A program made the translations under genes and the position numbers. From assembly GCF_009363535.1 (NCBI RefSeq), contig NZ_CP045369.1:434001-498000 (forward strand): a stretch of 64,000 bases of DNA. Direction: 5' to 3'. Under the pieces are notes generated by a model. The model had not been told where the DNA came from. It saw only the letters and a list, made by a program, of their open reading frames with translations, and made no database searches. Source of the DNA: Microbulbifer sp. THAF38. Lineage in GTDB: Bacteria > Pseudomonadota > Gammaproteobacteria > Pseudomonadales > Cellvibrionaceae. Within the stretch, counting starts at the first letter, position 1, and every line of letters begins with the position of its first letter. Positions 1 to 7,880 of the stretch are shown here, piece by piece.

Positions 1-1
1 C

Positions 2-346
2 AACGGCATATTTGTAATGATTGATGAAGGTACTCAATCAGCAGCGATGAGTAATGCCGCCCAGTATCAGCAAATTCTTAATGCCACCTTGGTGGGGGCT
101 CCGACAGGTGCTGATCCAAATATAGCTGCTGAGACTAACCGTTTCAGGCTTAAAAATTCGAATAGAGAAGTAAGTATTTCTAAGCGTTATTATCGTTTTA
201 TTCAATCACCTGCTGATGCGCTTTATCCAGATTTTCCGGCGATGACTAGCTGGCGTGACTACAAGCAGGGTAAAGACGGAGCACTATTGCAGTTACTTAA
301 CCATATTCAAGATACAAATCGTGAAAGGCAGATCAAGTCATCGTAA
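2..346 (+). CDS. C-terminal part of an S41-family peptidase (5' end outside window)
   Basis: The frame is open from the window edge; the first visible ATG at 17 is internal to the frame, so the gene probably starts upstream. The visible part reads IDEGTQSAAMSNAAQY, NATLVGAPTGADPN and then a strand followed by EVSISKRYYRF. This resembles the end of the tail-specific/IRBP-like peptidase S41 fold, where the catalytic Ser lies in the GTxSAA-like motif, here around residue 13 of the visible part. A family call from about 115 residues is tentative. Only the C-terminal tail can be judged; the PDZ or N-terminal region and any signal peptide lie outside. A large hairpin with a T run follows the stop. 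Confidence 0.55.
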   Translation, partial: NGIFVMIDEGTQSAAMSNAAQYQQILNATLVGAPTGADPNIAAETNRFRLKNSNREVSISKRYYRFIQSPADALYPDFPAMTSWRDYKQGKDGALLQLLNHIQDTNRERQIKSS

Positions 347-369
347 ATATCATCTTTCGCCTTGGAATT

Positions 370-466
370 AAAACACTGCTCTCGGAGTTCTATAAAATAG
401 ATATGCCGATAGCGAGCTCCGATGGCTTATCTACAGTTAACGCCGAAAGCAGTGTGTTATTTTTTT
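370..466 (+). terminator. Large stem-loop with T run after the S41 gene
   Basis: Arms at 370-385 and 443-458 pair over about 14 of 16 positions (AAAACACTGCTCTCGG against CCGAAAGCAGTGTGTT) and are followed by a run of seven T. The loop is long, about 57 nt, and has its own internal complementarity (CTCGGAG with CTCCGA). It sits between convergent genes and most likely ends the S41 transcript; the size is unusual for a simple terminator. Confidence 0.6.
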
Positions 467-495
467 CTTATGCAGTAGAGCTTAAAAACAAATAA

Positions 496-1509
496 TTACC
501 ACTCCACACAAATCTTACCAAAATGTGATCCGCTGGTTTGGTATTCAAAAGCTTTCTCTAGTTCAGAAAATGGGAATGTCTTGTCGATAACCGGATGTAC
601 TGCATTACTTTCCAGTGCTGCAACATAATCCTGCTGTTCACAGCGATTTCCCACAACCAGCCCCTGTAGACGAGCCTGTTTTCCCATCAATAGAGCTGTT
701 GGGACTTCTCCCTCTCTGCCGGTTAACACCCCAATCAGAGATATATGGCCCCCGACCCTAACTGACTGAATGGATTGTTCCAAAGTTGCGGGACCACCCA
801 GCTCGATAATGTGATCGACCCCTGTGCCATGGGTTAACTCCAACACTTTTTCTGACCACTGTGTATGAGTCTTATAGTTAATACCATGTGTTGCCCCCAA
901 TTTCATGGCTCGTTCCAGTTTCTCATCGGAGGATGAGGTCACAATCACTCGGGCACCCAACATATTAGCAATTTGAATTACGGCAATGGATACGCCACCA
1001 GTGCCCAGAGTTAATATGGTATCTCCAGGTTTTACTTTGCCATCGCTCACCAGGGCCCTCCAGGCCGTGAGGCCTGCTGTGGTAATGGTGGCGGATTCAG
1101 TGTGGCTCCAGCCTTTGGGTGCGAGGGTAAATGCAGTGGCATCACGTACTACATACTGGGCAGCCATTCCATCAATGCCATCTCCTGGCGTATTGGCAAA
1201 GCCCCAAACATTGTGACACGCGGGCCCGGCTTGCCATTGGGGAAAAAAGCAGGAAACTACGGAATCGCCTACCTTAAATTCAGTGATTCCCTCGCCAACG
1301 GCCTCTACGGTGCCTGCGCCATCTGACATCAATATACGACCATTCTCTGTGGATATACTGCCGTCGGCGACCAGTAAATCATGGAAGTTGAGTGAGGATG
1401 CGCCAATAGCAACCCGAATCTGCCCTGGTCCCGGTTTGCCGGGGTCATCAATTTCACTCAGAGAAATGTTCTCCAAGCCTCCAGGCGCTTTAAGCGTCAA
1501 TGCTTTCAT
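496..1509 (-). CDS. MDR-superfamily NAD(P)-dependent alcohol dehydrogenase / quinone-oxidoreductase-like protein
   Basis: Medium-chain dehydrogenase/reductase of 337 residues. It has a GroES-like N-terminal half (SLNFHDLLVADG, MSDGAGTVEAVGEGITEFKVGD) and a Rossmann half with the nucleotide-binding turn LGTGGVS. The catalytic Cys expected of zinc-dependent ADHs is replaced in the NFHDLL segment and no four-Cys structural zinc lobe is visible, so it resembles zinc-free quinone-oxidoreductase-type members. Substrate is unknown. The ATG at 1509 is preferred because AAGGTGAG lies just upstream; a longer start at 1542 has no such site. It is convergent with the S41 gene and carries a palindrome in its upstream region. 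Confidence 0.8.
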   Translation of the reverse strand: MKALTLKAPGGLENISLSEIDDPGKPGPGQIRVAIGASSLNFHDLLVADGSISTENGRILMSDGAGTVEAVGEGITEFKVGDSVVSCFFPQWQAGPACHNVWGFANTPGDGIDGMAAQYVVRDATAFTLAPKGWSHTESATITTAGLTAWRALVSDGKVKPGDTILTLGTGGVSIAVIQIANMLGARVIVTSSSDEKLERAMKLGATHGINYKTHTQWSEKVLELTHGTGVDHIIELGGPATLEQSIQSVRVGGHISLIGVLTGREGEVPTALLMGKQARLQGLVVGNRCEQQDYVAALESNAVHPVIDKTFPFSELEKAFEYQTSGSHFGKICVEW

Positions 1510-1832
1510 AATACTCACCTTTTTGTTGAATAACGCGGTCACATGCTTGTATTTAACTCAACCGACGATGATCTGTGATCATGGGGTTAAAACTGGCAGT
1601 TCTCAAGTAGCATGAGGCGAGACTTCGGAAGCCTAGATCGAGTCCAGATACTACAAAGGAGTACCAGAGAAGTATTCCGCTGCTGACGACCCCATTGTAT
1701 TTTTATGAAAATGGCTTAAATAGGTGGAGCATTAAGCTCGTTAGGACAGTTTTTATTAAGCGAAGCAATCTTTGAAAACACTATATTTCATAAGCATATA
1801 AAATTTGCTTGCTTACATATCTAACTTAATTT
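1510..1832. other. Non-coding stretch between the MDR gene and the IS30 element
   Basis: About 320 bases. It holds the upstream region of the leftward MDR gene, with the palindrome listed separately, and then featureless sequence that becomes AT-rich toward the IS. I see no gene or RNA in it. Confidence 0.5.
1568..1582. promoter_or_regulatory. Palindrome upstream of the MDR gene, possible operator
   Basis: ATGATC-TGT-GATCAT is a perfect 6+6 inverted repeat 59 bp upstream of the chosen start. Its position near a possible -35 region suits a repressor or activator site. No regulator gene is adjacent, so the role is inferred from symmetry only. Confidence 0.3.
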
Positions 1833-1859
1833 CCTAGATTCTCACAATAACCGACACAC
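1833..1859. repeat. Left terminal inverted repeat of the IS30 element
   Basis: It begins CCTAGATT, shares the core ATAA and GACACAC blocks with the right end, and matches it at 21 of 27 positions. Confidence 0.85.
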
Positions 1860-1928
1860 TTGGCGATAGCGAAGGAGGCCAGCTGGTTGTAGGCTAGTAA
1901 GCTTCCACACAAACAAGCCAGGAACCTC

Positions 1929-2876
1929 ATGGGAACCCGTACCAACCAGCTGACCTTGAAAGAACGATACCAGATTGAGGTCCTTAATGGGCAGAACTAT
2001 TCAGCCCGAGCCATTGGACTACGCCTCAATAGATCCAATAAGACCATCTCTCGTGAGCTTGGTCGTTACAGCCCTTACTGTGCCGAGAGTGCCCACCGTC
2101 AGGCACTGCAACGACGGCACGGAGCTATTAAACATACCAAGCTCGACTTTGCCATGCAGGTACAAATCGACCACCAGCTGAAAAATGCAAGTCCTGAACA
2201 AATCGCTGGGCGAATGCAGCTTGAGAGGTGTGCGAAAACGGTTAGTTGTTCAACAATTTACCGCTGGGTCAGTCGACTTAACTGGAGGTCACGTCTGCCA
2301 AGGAAAGCCAAACCTTATCAGAAACGGGCAGGTTCCGAGGCAGGCGTAAAGCTTATTCCAGAGCGCATAGATATTGATCAAAGACCTGCGATTGTCGATG
2401 AAAACACTGAGATCGGTCACTGGGAAGGCGATACAGTTTATGGTCAAGATGGCTATCTGGTGACACTGGTTGAACGAGTTTCCAAATTATTGCTCACTCG
2501 CAGAGTCCCAAATAAGAGCAAGAAAACAGTGAGCCGGGCGATCAAGCAGATGTTGAAGCCATATCAGGCCATCTGTAAAACCATCACCTTCGATAATGGA
2601 GGAGAATTTGCAGGTCATCAATCGATTGCGCAGAAGCTAGGATGCAGAATATATTTTGCGAAACCTTACCACTCTTGGGAACGCGGGCTGAACGAAAACA
2701 CTAATGGCCTTTTGAGGCGCTTCTTCCCAAAAGGAGTGGAAATTGGCAAGATACCAAAAAGCCGTATTGATGACGCAGTGTTTCGAATCAATACTCGACC
2801 TAGGAAAGTACTAAATTACTTGAGCCCGCTGGAATTTTTGGCGGGTAAACGTGTGTCACTTATGTTGGCAATCTAG
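1929..2876 (+). CDS. IS30-family transposase
   Basis: DDE transposase of 315 residues. It has an N-terminal helix-turn-helix (LTLKERYQIEVL...SARAIGLRLNRSNKTISREL, about residues 8-45). The catalytic core has D168 in GHWEGDTVYG, D222 in FDNGGEF and E256 in WERGLNENTNGLLRRFFPKG, all diagnostic IS30 motifs. The stop codon lies inside the right terminal repeat, so the gene fills the element almost to its end. The ATG at 1929 is preceded by a purine-rich stretch (CAGGAACCTC). Confidence 0.95.
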   Translation: MGTRTNQLTLKERYQIEVLNGQNYSARAIGLRLNRSNKTISRELGRYSPYCAESAHRQALQRRHGAIKHTKLDFAMQVQIDHQLKNASPEQIAGRMQLERCAKTVSCSTIYRWVSRLNWRSRLPRKAKPYQKRAGSEAGVKLIPERIDIDQRPAIVDENTEIGHWEGDTVYGQDGYLVTLVERVSKLLLTRRVPNKSKKTVSRAIKQMLKPYQAICKTITFDNGGEFAGHQSIAQKLGCRIYFAKPYHSWERGLNENTNGLLRRFFPKGVEIGKIPKSRIDDAVFRINTRPRKVLNYLSPLEFLAGKRVSLMLAI

Positions 2877-2877
2877 G
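2851..2877. repeat. Right terminal inverted repeat of the IS30 element
   Basis: Read on the minus strand it begins CCTAGATT and ends GACACAC, mirroring the left end. It contains the transposase stop codon at 2874-2876. Confidence 0.85.
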
Positions 2878-2913
2878 TTTTATGTTCCCATGCAGAATAT
2901 GGAGTTAATCGAG

Positions 2914-3417
2914 ATGGGTAGAGTTATGAGGAAGTATATAAGGCTTTATATTTGGATTTTAGTCTTTTTGTCTGTGGTTACACTCGTAGTTTCTAAAGTA
3001 TTGGCGGAAGAGTGGTCTTATAAGGATGATAGATCCTCCCCTGAAGCACTGATAGAAAGCTACTACTATGCAATTAATCACCGTTATTATGCTCAAGCCT
3101 ACAGCTACTTAATTAATCCTCCGGCAGATTTTAACCAATGGAAAGAAGGCTACGGCGATACTAAATCTGTAAAAGTAAAATTTGGAGCGACCAGTCCAGA
3201 TCCTGGGGCAGGACAAATTTATTGGGCCTTGCCAGTGGCATTGTTAGCTAAGAAAACGGATGGAAAAACGGTAGTGTATTCTGGATGCTATGTCATTCAT
3301 ATGATAAACCCTGGGATGCAGGGCGACCCTCCTTATAAGCATATGGGGATTTTCAGAGTCTCTTTAAAGGAAACGAATCAGCCCTTTGAGGAGGCTGTTC
3401 CGAAATTATGCAAATAA
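2914..3417 (+). CDS. Secreted protein of unknown function
   Basis: The protein is about 167 residues from the ATG at 2914, chosen for GGAG 9 nt upstream; an ATG at 2926 is also possible. An N-terminal hydrophobic stretch (YIWILVFLSVVTLVVSKVLA) followed by EEW looks like a signal peptide with an Ala-type cleavage site. The rest has no motif I recognise: PEALIESYYYAINHRYYAQAYSYL suggests an SnoaL/NTF2-like helical start, and two Cys (GCYVIHM and the final LCK) could form a disulfide. The IS30 right end lies 36 bp upstream, so the native promoter has probably been displaced. Confidence 0.65.
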   Translation: MGRVMRKYIRLYIWILVFLSVVTLVVSKVLAEEWSYKDDRSSPEALIESYYYAINHRYYAQAYSYLINPPADFNQWKEGYGDTKSVKVKFGATSPDPGAGQIYWALPVALLAKKTDGKTVVYSGCYVIHMINPGMQGDPPYKHMGIFRVSLKETNQPFEEAVPKLCK

Positions 3418-3813
3418 TATACTCATATGAATTCTAAGGTAATGTATATTAAAACTTTACTCCTCCTGACCTTTTCAGTTGAGATATGCAAATGTAATAA
3501 AAGGTCATAACGCGAGTACGTTAGTTTTCCCAAAGAGTGCCCACTTTGTTGATTTAGCAGATATATAAATCCAATTTTTCATGGCTAAGTTAAATAGTAG
3601 TCAAAAAACAGAAAAGGTGGAGACTTACTGAGCTTGTTGTCCGTGAGGGAGAGAGATAATCATGTTTCTAGCATATTCTGATTATCGTTATTTATCGGAC
3701 GCATCCTTGATAGAGACTGAAGTATCTAACCATTTATCAAAAAAATTATAGTAGAATAGACACCCTGCAATTGGTATTATTTTTGTTTAAAAAACACACA
3801 GGCTGGAGCTTCA
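3418..3813. other. AT-rich intergenic stretch
   Basis: About 400 bases between two unknown genes. No open frame with a credible start, no RNA gene and no strong hairpin is seen. The upstream region of the lipoprotein gene (AT-rich from about 3740) is the only likely function. Confidence 0.5.
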
Positions 3814-4374
3814 ATGAGATTACTTAAAGCATTGTCTATAATTTATACCACTCTTTATATGGTTGGTTGTGGCTACGTAACCGCTAACTACGGCGCTACT
3901 CCAGAAAATGTAAATGCTATTAAGGCTGCTGGTGAGGGTCGAGTATCTGTTAATAAGTTTTCATCTGTTTCAGGTAAGGAGCATACATCCATAGGTTGCC
4001 GTGCCGCTGGCCCAATTAAAAATCAAAATGATCAAACTTTTGAATCGTATATTCATAATGCATTCATCAATGAATTAAAGATGGCTGATGCTTATGATGA
4101 GAGTTCAGAAGTATCTATTCGAGGAGAGATTACAGAGTTGGACTTCAACTCAAACATTGGCGCAGGTAAATGGAAGCTTTCAGCAACTATTTCTTCTTCA
4201 TCCAATAAAGGTTATAAAGTCGAATCTATATATCCTTTCTCCACGAACTGGGTTGCAGATAAGGCCTGCCAGCAAGTCGCTCAGGCTTTCCAACCTGCAG
4301 TATCCGACCTCATTAATAAAATCGTTACACATCCAGAGTTTTCTTCTTTGGTGAAAGGCGATCACTCTAATTAA
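3814..4374 (+). CDS. Putative lipoprotein of unknown function
   Basis: Protein of 186 residues. The N-terminus MRLLKALSIIYTTLYMVGC ends in a lipobox-like VGC, so a diacylglyceryl-modified Cys19 is expected; envelope location is inferred. The mature part contains SVSGKEHTSIGCRAAGPI and TFESYIHNAFINELKMA, then a strand-rich region and an ACQQVAQAFQPAVSDLI helix. This layout resembles YajG-type lipoproteins (N-terminal strand block, C-terminal helix with AFxPAVxDLI), but I cannot assign a function. GGAG sits just upstream of the ATG. Confidence 0.7.
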   Translation: MRLLKALSIIYTTLYMVGCGYVTANYGATPENVNAIKAAGEGRVSVNKFSSVSGKEHTSIGCRAAGPIKNQNDQTFESYIHNAFINELKMADAYDESSEVSIRGEITELDFNSNIGAGKWKLSATISSSSNKGYKVESIYPFSTNWVADKACQQVAQAFQPAVSDLINKIVTHPEFSSLVKGDHSN

Positions 4375-4913
4375 GTGGAAAATAGGAGTGGGTAAATCTG
4401 AAAATATTTATCTACTCCTTTCATCTAGAAAACTCACTATAAAGATTAAATATCACTACTAGCCGTTTCTAGAGGTTGAGGTCTTGCTTATCTACCTCAG
4501 GTTTCTCACTTTAACCGATCGGTTCTGAAAAAATTGGTGCGGTCTCATAGCACTTTGCTTGTTTGTTTTTTCAGTGGCTACTCGGTTCGATACCATCCAG
4601 CAGTAGCTGGCGGGTATCATCTCGCTTCAGTCGTGTCGCTTAAGGCAGATTTTTGGATGCGCACCGGGGGTCAACAGCTTGTGTGGGGTGGCGATACCTG
4701 AAACTCTGTCAGCGCTGTCGGGCTATCCCTGTGGTGGCGGGACTACGGCCGAACCTTTGGGGGGATCTAAACTAATAGTTTTAAAAGTTACCCTCGAACT
4801 TACTTTCTTAGCTCCAAAGTTTGGGAGGATGTATTAAGCCGTGCTGGGCTAAAGAATAACGCGGAAAGCTAAGCGTGTCGCAGGATTAACTGGGGTTTTT
4901 AGGGGTAGCGAAA
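4375..4913. other. Intergenic stretch between the lipoprotein gene and the tRNA
   Basis: About 540 bases. The part at about 4600-4760 is more GC-rich than its surroundings and could be decayed coding DNA, but its frames are interrupted and I recognise nothing. I found no copy of the tRNA 3' end here that would mark an attachment site. Confidence 0.4.
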
Positions 4914-4990
4914 TGGTGGGCCCTCCGGGACTTGAACCCAGGACCTGCCGATTATGAGTCGGATGCTCTAACCAACTGAGCTAAGGGCCC
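4914..4990 (-). tRNA. ileX: tRNA with CAT anticodon, probably tRNA-Ile2 (lysidine type)
   Basis: A complete cloverleaf of 77 nt with encoded CCA. It has acceptor GGGCCCT/AGGGCCC, D arm GCTC...GAGC, anticodon loop CTCATAA, T arm CTGGG/CCCGG and discriminator A. CAT anticodons occur in Met and in Ile2 tRNAs. The C4-G69 and C5-G68 acceptor pairs are those recognised by the lysidine synthetase TilS, and E. coli ileX also sits beside rpoD, so Ile2 is favoured over elongator Met. The anticodon stem starts with a U27/C43 mismatch. Confidence 0.85.
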
Positions 4991-5235
4991 ACACTATGCT
5001 TGCGGGTATCGTTGCAAGCGGTTGGGCAAAGTACAAGATTTTTCCTTTTAAATCAATGCCTTTGTGGCAGAGATTTCTTCCCATCGAGTTTTCGAAACAA
5101 CGTCAATCCCAGTGGCTATTATTTGATCGAATCTTTCTGTTGAGTTTGCTGACCTAGATAACAAGGGTTGAGCGCCACTATTTTAATTGTTGGTACGCTT
5201 GTTTGGTTTGTTAGCTCAAGTTGGTACGGTTGTTC

Positions 5236-5276
5236 AAATATTAAAAAGGGAGGCTAAGCCTCCCTTTTTAATATTT
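5236..5276 (-). terminator. Perfect 19-bp stem terminator after dgkA
   Basis: AAATATTAAAAAGGGAGGC at 5236-5254 pairs perfectly with 5258-5276 around a TAA loop. The A/T-rich outer stem supplies a U tract on either strand. It lies 21 bp after the dgkA stop codon and ends the leftward rpoD-dgkA region. Confidence 0.9.
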
Positions 5277-5297
5277 AATACTTTTTAATTAGCACGG

Positions 5298-5717
5298 CTA
5301 AATCGGCAGTTTGGGGATCACGATACAACCCCAGACGATAAACCACATTAATAGGGCCACTGCCACGGCGGCAGAGCCGGTGTCTTTGGCGATCTTGGCC
5401 AGTGGGTGCTTCTCGGCTCCTATACGGTCCACAGTGGCCTCAATAGCGCTGTTGATCAGCTCCAAAGGCAATACCACCAGGCTAACAGCTATCAATACGG
5501 CGCGTTCAGCAGGGGTGTCTCCAACCCAGAGGGCAAAAGGGACAAAGAAGATAGCGAGGATCACTTCAATACGAAAGGCTTCCTCATTACGCCAGGCGGC
5601 GGTGAGACCTTCACTTGAATATTTGGCGGCGGCAATCAGGCGGGCAATGCCTTTTTTACCTGGCTTGTTGGCGACTTCTTCAGACTCTTCCGGTTTATTG
5701 GCGACTTCTTTTTGCAT
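5298..5717 (-). CDS. dgkA: Diacylglycerol kinase
   Basis: Integral inner-membrane kinase that phosphorylates diacylglycerol to phosphatidate, recycling DAG released by membrane-derived glucan synthesis. It has 139 residues, with an N-terminal extension of about 20 residues (repeated EVANKPG/EEVANKP units) before the family core. Visible core motifs are AAWRNEEAFRIEV and the catalytic segment LELINSAIEATVDRIG, which carries the conserved Glu and Asn. Three hydrophobic helices follow the family pattern. The ATG is preceded by CAGGAGAG. It lies just downstream of rpoD and its terminator. Confidence 0.93.
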   Translation of the reverse strand: MQKEVANKPEESEEVANKPGKKGIARLIAAAKYSSEGLTAAWRNEEAFRIEVILAIFFVPFALWVGDTPAERAVLIAVSLVVLPLELINSAIEATVDRIGAEKHPLAKIAKDTGSAAVAVALLMWFIVWGCIVIPKLPI

Positions 5718-5771
5718 GCTGCTCTCCTGCCATCCGTAGGCCCTTGCGGGCGGTCATGATTGTGTCACATA

Positions 5772-5798
5772 AAAAAGCCCGGTCGAACCGGGCTTTTT
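5772..5798 (-). terminator. Intrinsic terminator after rpoD
   Basis: GCCCGGT/ACCGGGC with a three-base loop, flanked by A5 and T5, so it can work on either strand. It begins 10 bp after the rpoD stop. Confidence 0.9.
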
Positions 5799-5807
5799 CG
5801 TGGGGGC

Positions 5808-7685
5808 TTACTCGTCGAGGAAGCTCCGCAGGTGCTCCGATCGGGATGGGTGCCTCAGCTTGCGCAGGGCCTTGGCCTCGATCTGGCGGATACGTTCACG
5901 GGTTACATCGAACTGCTTACCCACCTCTTCCAGGGTGTGGTCGGTATTCATGTCGATACCGAAGCGCATACGCAGTACCTTGGCTTCACGCGCGGTCAGG
6001 CCGGACAGCACGGAGCGGGTGGCGTCGTGCAGGCCGGTCTGGGTGGCGGTGTCCACCGGAGAGGACTGGTTCTGGTCTTCGATAAAGTCACCCAGGTGCG
6101 AGTCTTCATCGTCACCGATAGGAGTCTCCATGGAAATGGGCTCCTTGGCGATCTTGAGGACTTTACGCACCTTGTCTTCCGGCATTTCCATACGCTCGCC
6201 CAGCTCTTCTGGAGTGGGCTCGCGACCCATCTCCTGCAACATCTGGCGGCTGATACGGTTGAGCTTGTTGATAGTCTCAATCATATGCACCGGAATGCGG
6301 ATGGTGCGCGCTTGGTCTGCGATGGAGCGGGTGATGGCCTGACGAATCCACCAGGTGGCGTAGGTGGAGAACTTGTAGCCGCGGCGGTATTCAAACTTGT
6401 CTACCGCCTTCATCAGGCCGATATTGCCCTCCTGAATCAGGTCCAGGAACTGTAAGCCACGGTTGGTGTACTTTTTGGCGATAGAGATCACCAGGCGCAG
6501 GTTAGCTTCCACCATTTCCTTTTTGGCGCGGCGGGAGCGGGCTTCGCCGATGGACATGCGGCGGTTGATCTCTTTGATCTGGCCTACGTCTAGGCCGGAG
6601 CGCTCCTGGCACTGGGCCAGCTTACGCTGCGCGCGGACGATATCGTCTACCACATGGCGCAATGCGTCAGAGTAGTCGCGCTTCTTTTTGATGATCGCGG
6701 GGATCCAATCTTCATTGGTCTCGTTGCCGGGAAATTCCTTGATAAAGGTCTTGCGCGGCATGCGAGCACGCTTGATGCACAAATTCATAGTGACGCGCTC
6801 TTGCCTGCGCACACTATCGAGAATGTCGCGAACTTCGCCGTAGAGCGGATCGAACTGGCGTGGTGCCAACTTGAAGTAGCGGAACAGATCGGCGACGGCT
6901 TCCAGAGCAGCACCGGCTTCCTTGGAGTCACGACCGTGGGTGGCGATAGCCTCATCGGCGGCTTTCTGCGCGGCGATCAGCGCATTCATGCGCTCGGCCA
7001 GCTCTTCTGGATCGAGACCGCCGGCGTTTTCCTCTTCTTCCTCACTGGAGGAGTCGTCGGCGTCATCCGAGTCATCGTCCTCCTCGCCTTCAGAAGACTC
7101 GCTGCTGCTGTTGCTGCTTACTTCGGCAGCCTGGCCGGCTTGGGCTCCAGGTGGTACGTCTTCGGCGGGGTCGAGCCAGCCGGAAATTACGTCTGGGATA
7201 CGGCGCTCTTCCTTCTCGATCAGTGCGTACTCATCGATGATTTGCTTTACTGCGCCAGGCCAGTAGGCGAGGGCTGCCATCAGCTCGCGCAGGCCCTCTT
7301 CGATACGCTTGGCAATGGCGATTTCGCCCTCGCGCGTGAGCAGCTCTACGGTGCCCATTTCGCGCATATACATACGTACCGGATCGGTGGTGCGGCCTAC
7401 ATCAGACTCAACTGCAGCCAGTGCGGCGGCAGCTTCGGCAGCGGCGATTTCATCGGCGGAACTGTCGCCCTCGGCCATCAACAACTCTTCGGCATCAGGG
7501 GCGCTTTCAAACACCTTGATGCCCATGTCGTTGATCATGCCAATAATGTCTTCCACCTGATCCGGATCGGAAATATCTTCCGGGAGGTGGTCATTTACCT
7601 CGGCATAGGTGAGATAGCCCTGCTCTTTACCGCGGGCGATCAACTCCTTAATGCGGGAGGTCTGTTGCTGGGTTTTGTCGGTCAT
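5808..7685 (-). CDS. rpoD: RNA polymerase primary sigma factor (sigma-70)
   Basis: Directs RNA polymerase to housekeeping promoters. It has 625 residues from the ATG at 7685 (MTDKTQQQ), with AGGG upstream; a TTG two codons earlier is not needed. Region 1.1 is at the N-terminus, followed by region 1.2 ([21 protein letters not shown]) and a long acidic, Ser-rich non-conserved insert ([15 protein letters not shown] and a Glu run). Region 2 has the -10-recognising [18 protein letters not shown]. Region 3 and region 4 follow, with the -35 HTH in [27 protein letters not shown]. It is the last gene of the macromolecular-synthesis operon before dgkA. Confidence 0.98.
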   Translation of the reverse strand: MTDKTQQQTSRIKELIARGKEQGYLTYAEVNDHLPEDISDPDQVEDIIGMINDMGIKVFESAPDAEELLMAEGDSSADEIAAAEAAAALAAVESDVGRTTDPVRMYMREMGTVELLTREGEIAIAKRIEEGLRELMAALAYWPGAVKQIIDEYALIEKEERRIPDVISGWLDPAEDVPPGAQAGQAAEVSSNSSSESSEGEEDDDSDDADDSSSEEEEENAGGLDPEELAERMNALIAAQKAADEAIATHGRDSKEAGAALEAVADLFRYFKLAPRQFDPLYGEVRDILDSVRRQERVTMNLCIKRARMPRKTFIKEFPGNETNEDWIPAIIKKKRDYSDALRHVVDDIVRAQRKLAQCQERSGLDVGQIKEINRRMSIGEARSRRAKKEMVEANLRLVISIAKKYTNRGLQFLDLIQEGNIGLMKAVDKFEYRRGYKFSTYATWWIRQAITRSIADQARTIRIPVHMIETINKLNRISRQMLQEMGREPTPEELGERMEMPEDKVRKVLKIAKEPISMETPIGDDEDSHLGDFIEDQNQSSPVDTATQTGLHDATRSVLSGLTAREAKVLRMRFGIDMNTDHTLEEVGKQFDVTRERIRQIEAKALRKLRHPSRSEHLRSFLDE

Positions 7686-7880
7686 GCACAACCCTGAATT
7701 CTGGGGATGAAAATACGGGACAAAGACGCGGGATTATAGCGTATTTGCACTAGCAATAACCACTCTAGCTGTCAAGTAACGGCTCTGGTGCGAAGTTTAG
7801 GGTGCTGGGGTTCCCGATCCCGCCCGGCGGGGTGAGTGAATATAGTGCTGAGGCCGCAGTTTTCAAGGGGTTATTGCAGA

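Larger units (their letters stand above)
1833..2877 (+). mobile_element. Complete IS30-family insertion sequence, 1045 bp
   Basis: It is bounded by 27-bp imperfect terminal inverted repeats (21 of 27 positions match, both beginning CCTAGATT) and encloses one intact transposase gene. TTT flanks both ends (1830-1832 and 2878-2880), consistent with the 2-3 bp target duplication typical of IS30 elements, although T-rich flanks make this weak on its own. Length is normal for the family. No frameshift or internal stop is seen, so it is potentially active. Confidence 0.9.

Noticed and set aside
4600..4860. Possible decayed gene or integration remnant beside the tRNA
   Set aside because: Frames are interrupted and I recognise no protein or attachment repeat; it is recorded only as intergenic.
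5190..5234. Short direct repeat TTGGTACG(C/G)TTGTT, two copies
   Set aside because: Only two 14-bp copies about 30 bp apart; likely chance or a minor duplication, not a CRISPR or an array.
6654..7697. Long open frame antisense to rpoD
   Set aside because: It has no ribosome site or family motif and mirrors the codon pattern of rpoD on the other strand; high third-position GC creates such frames.
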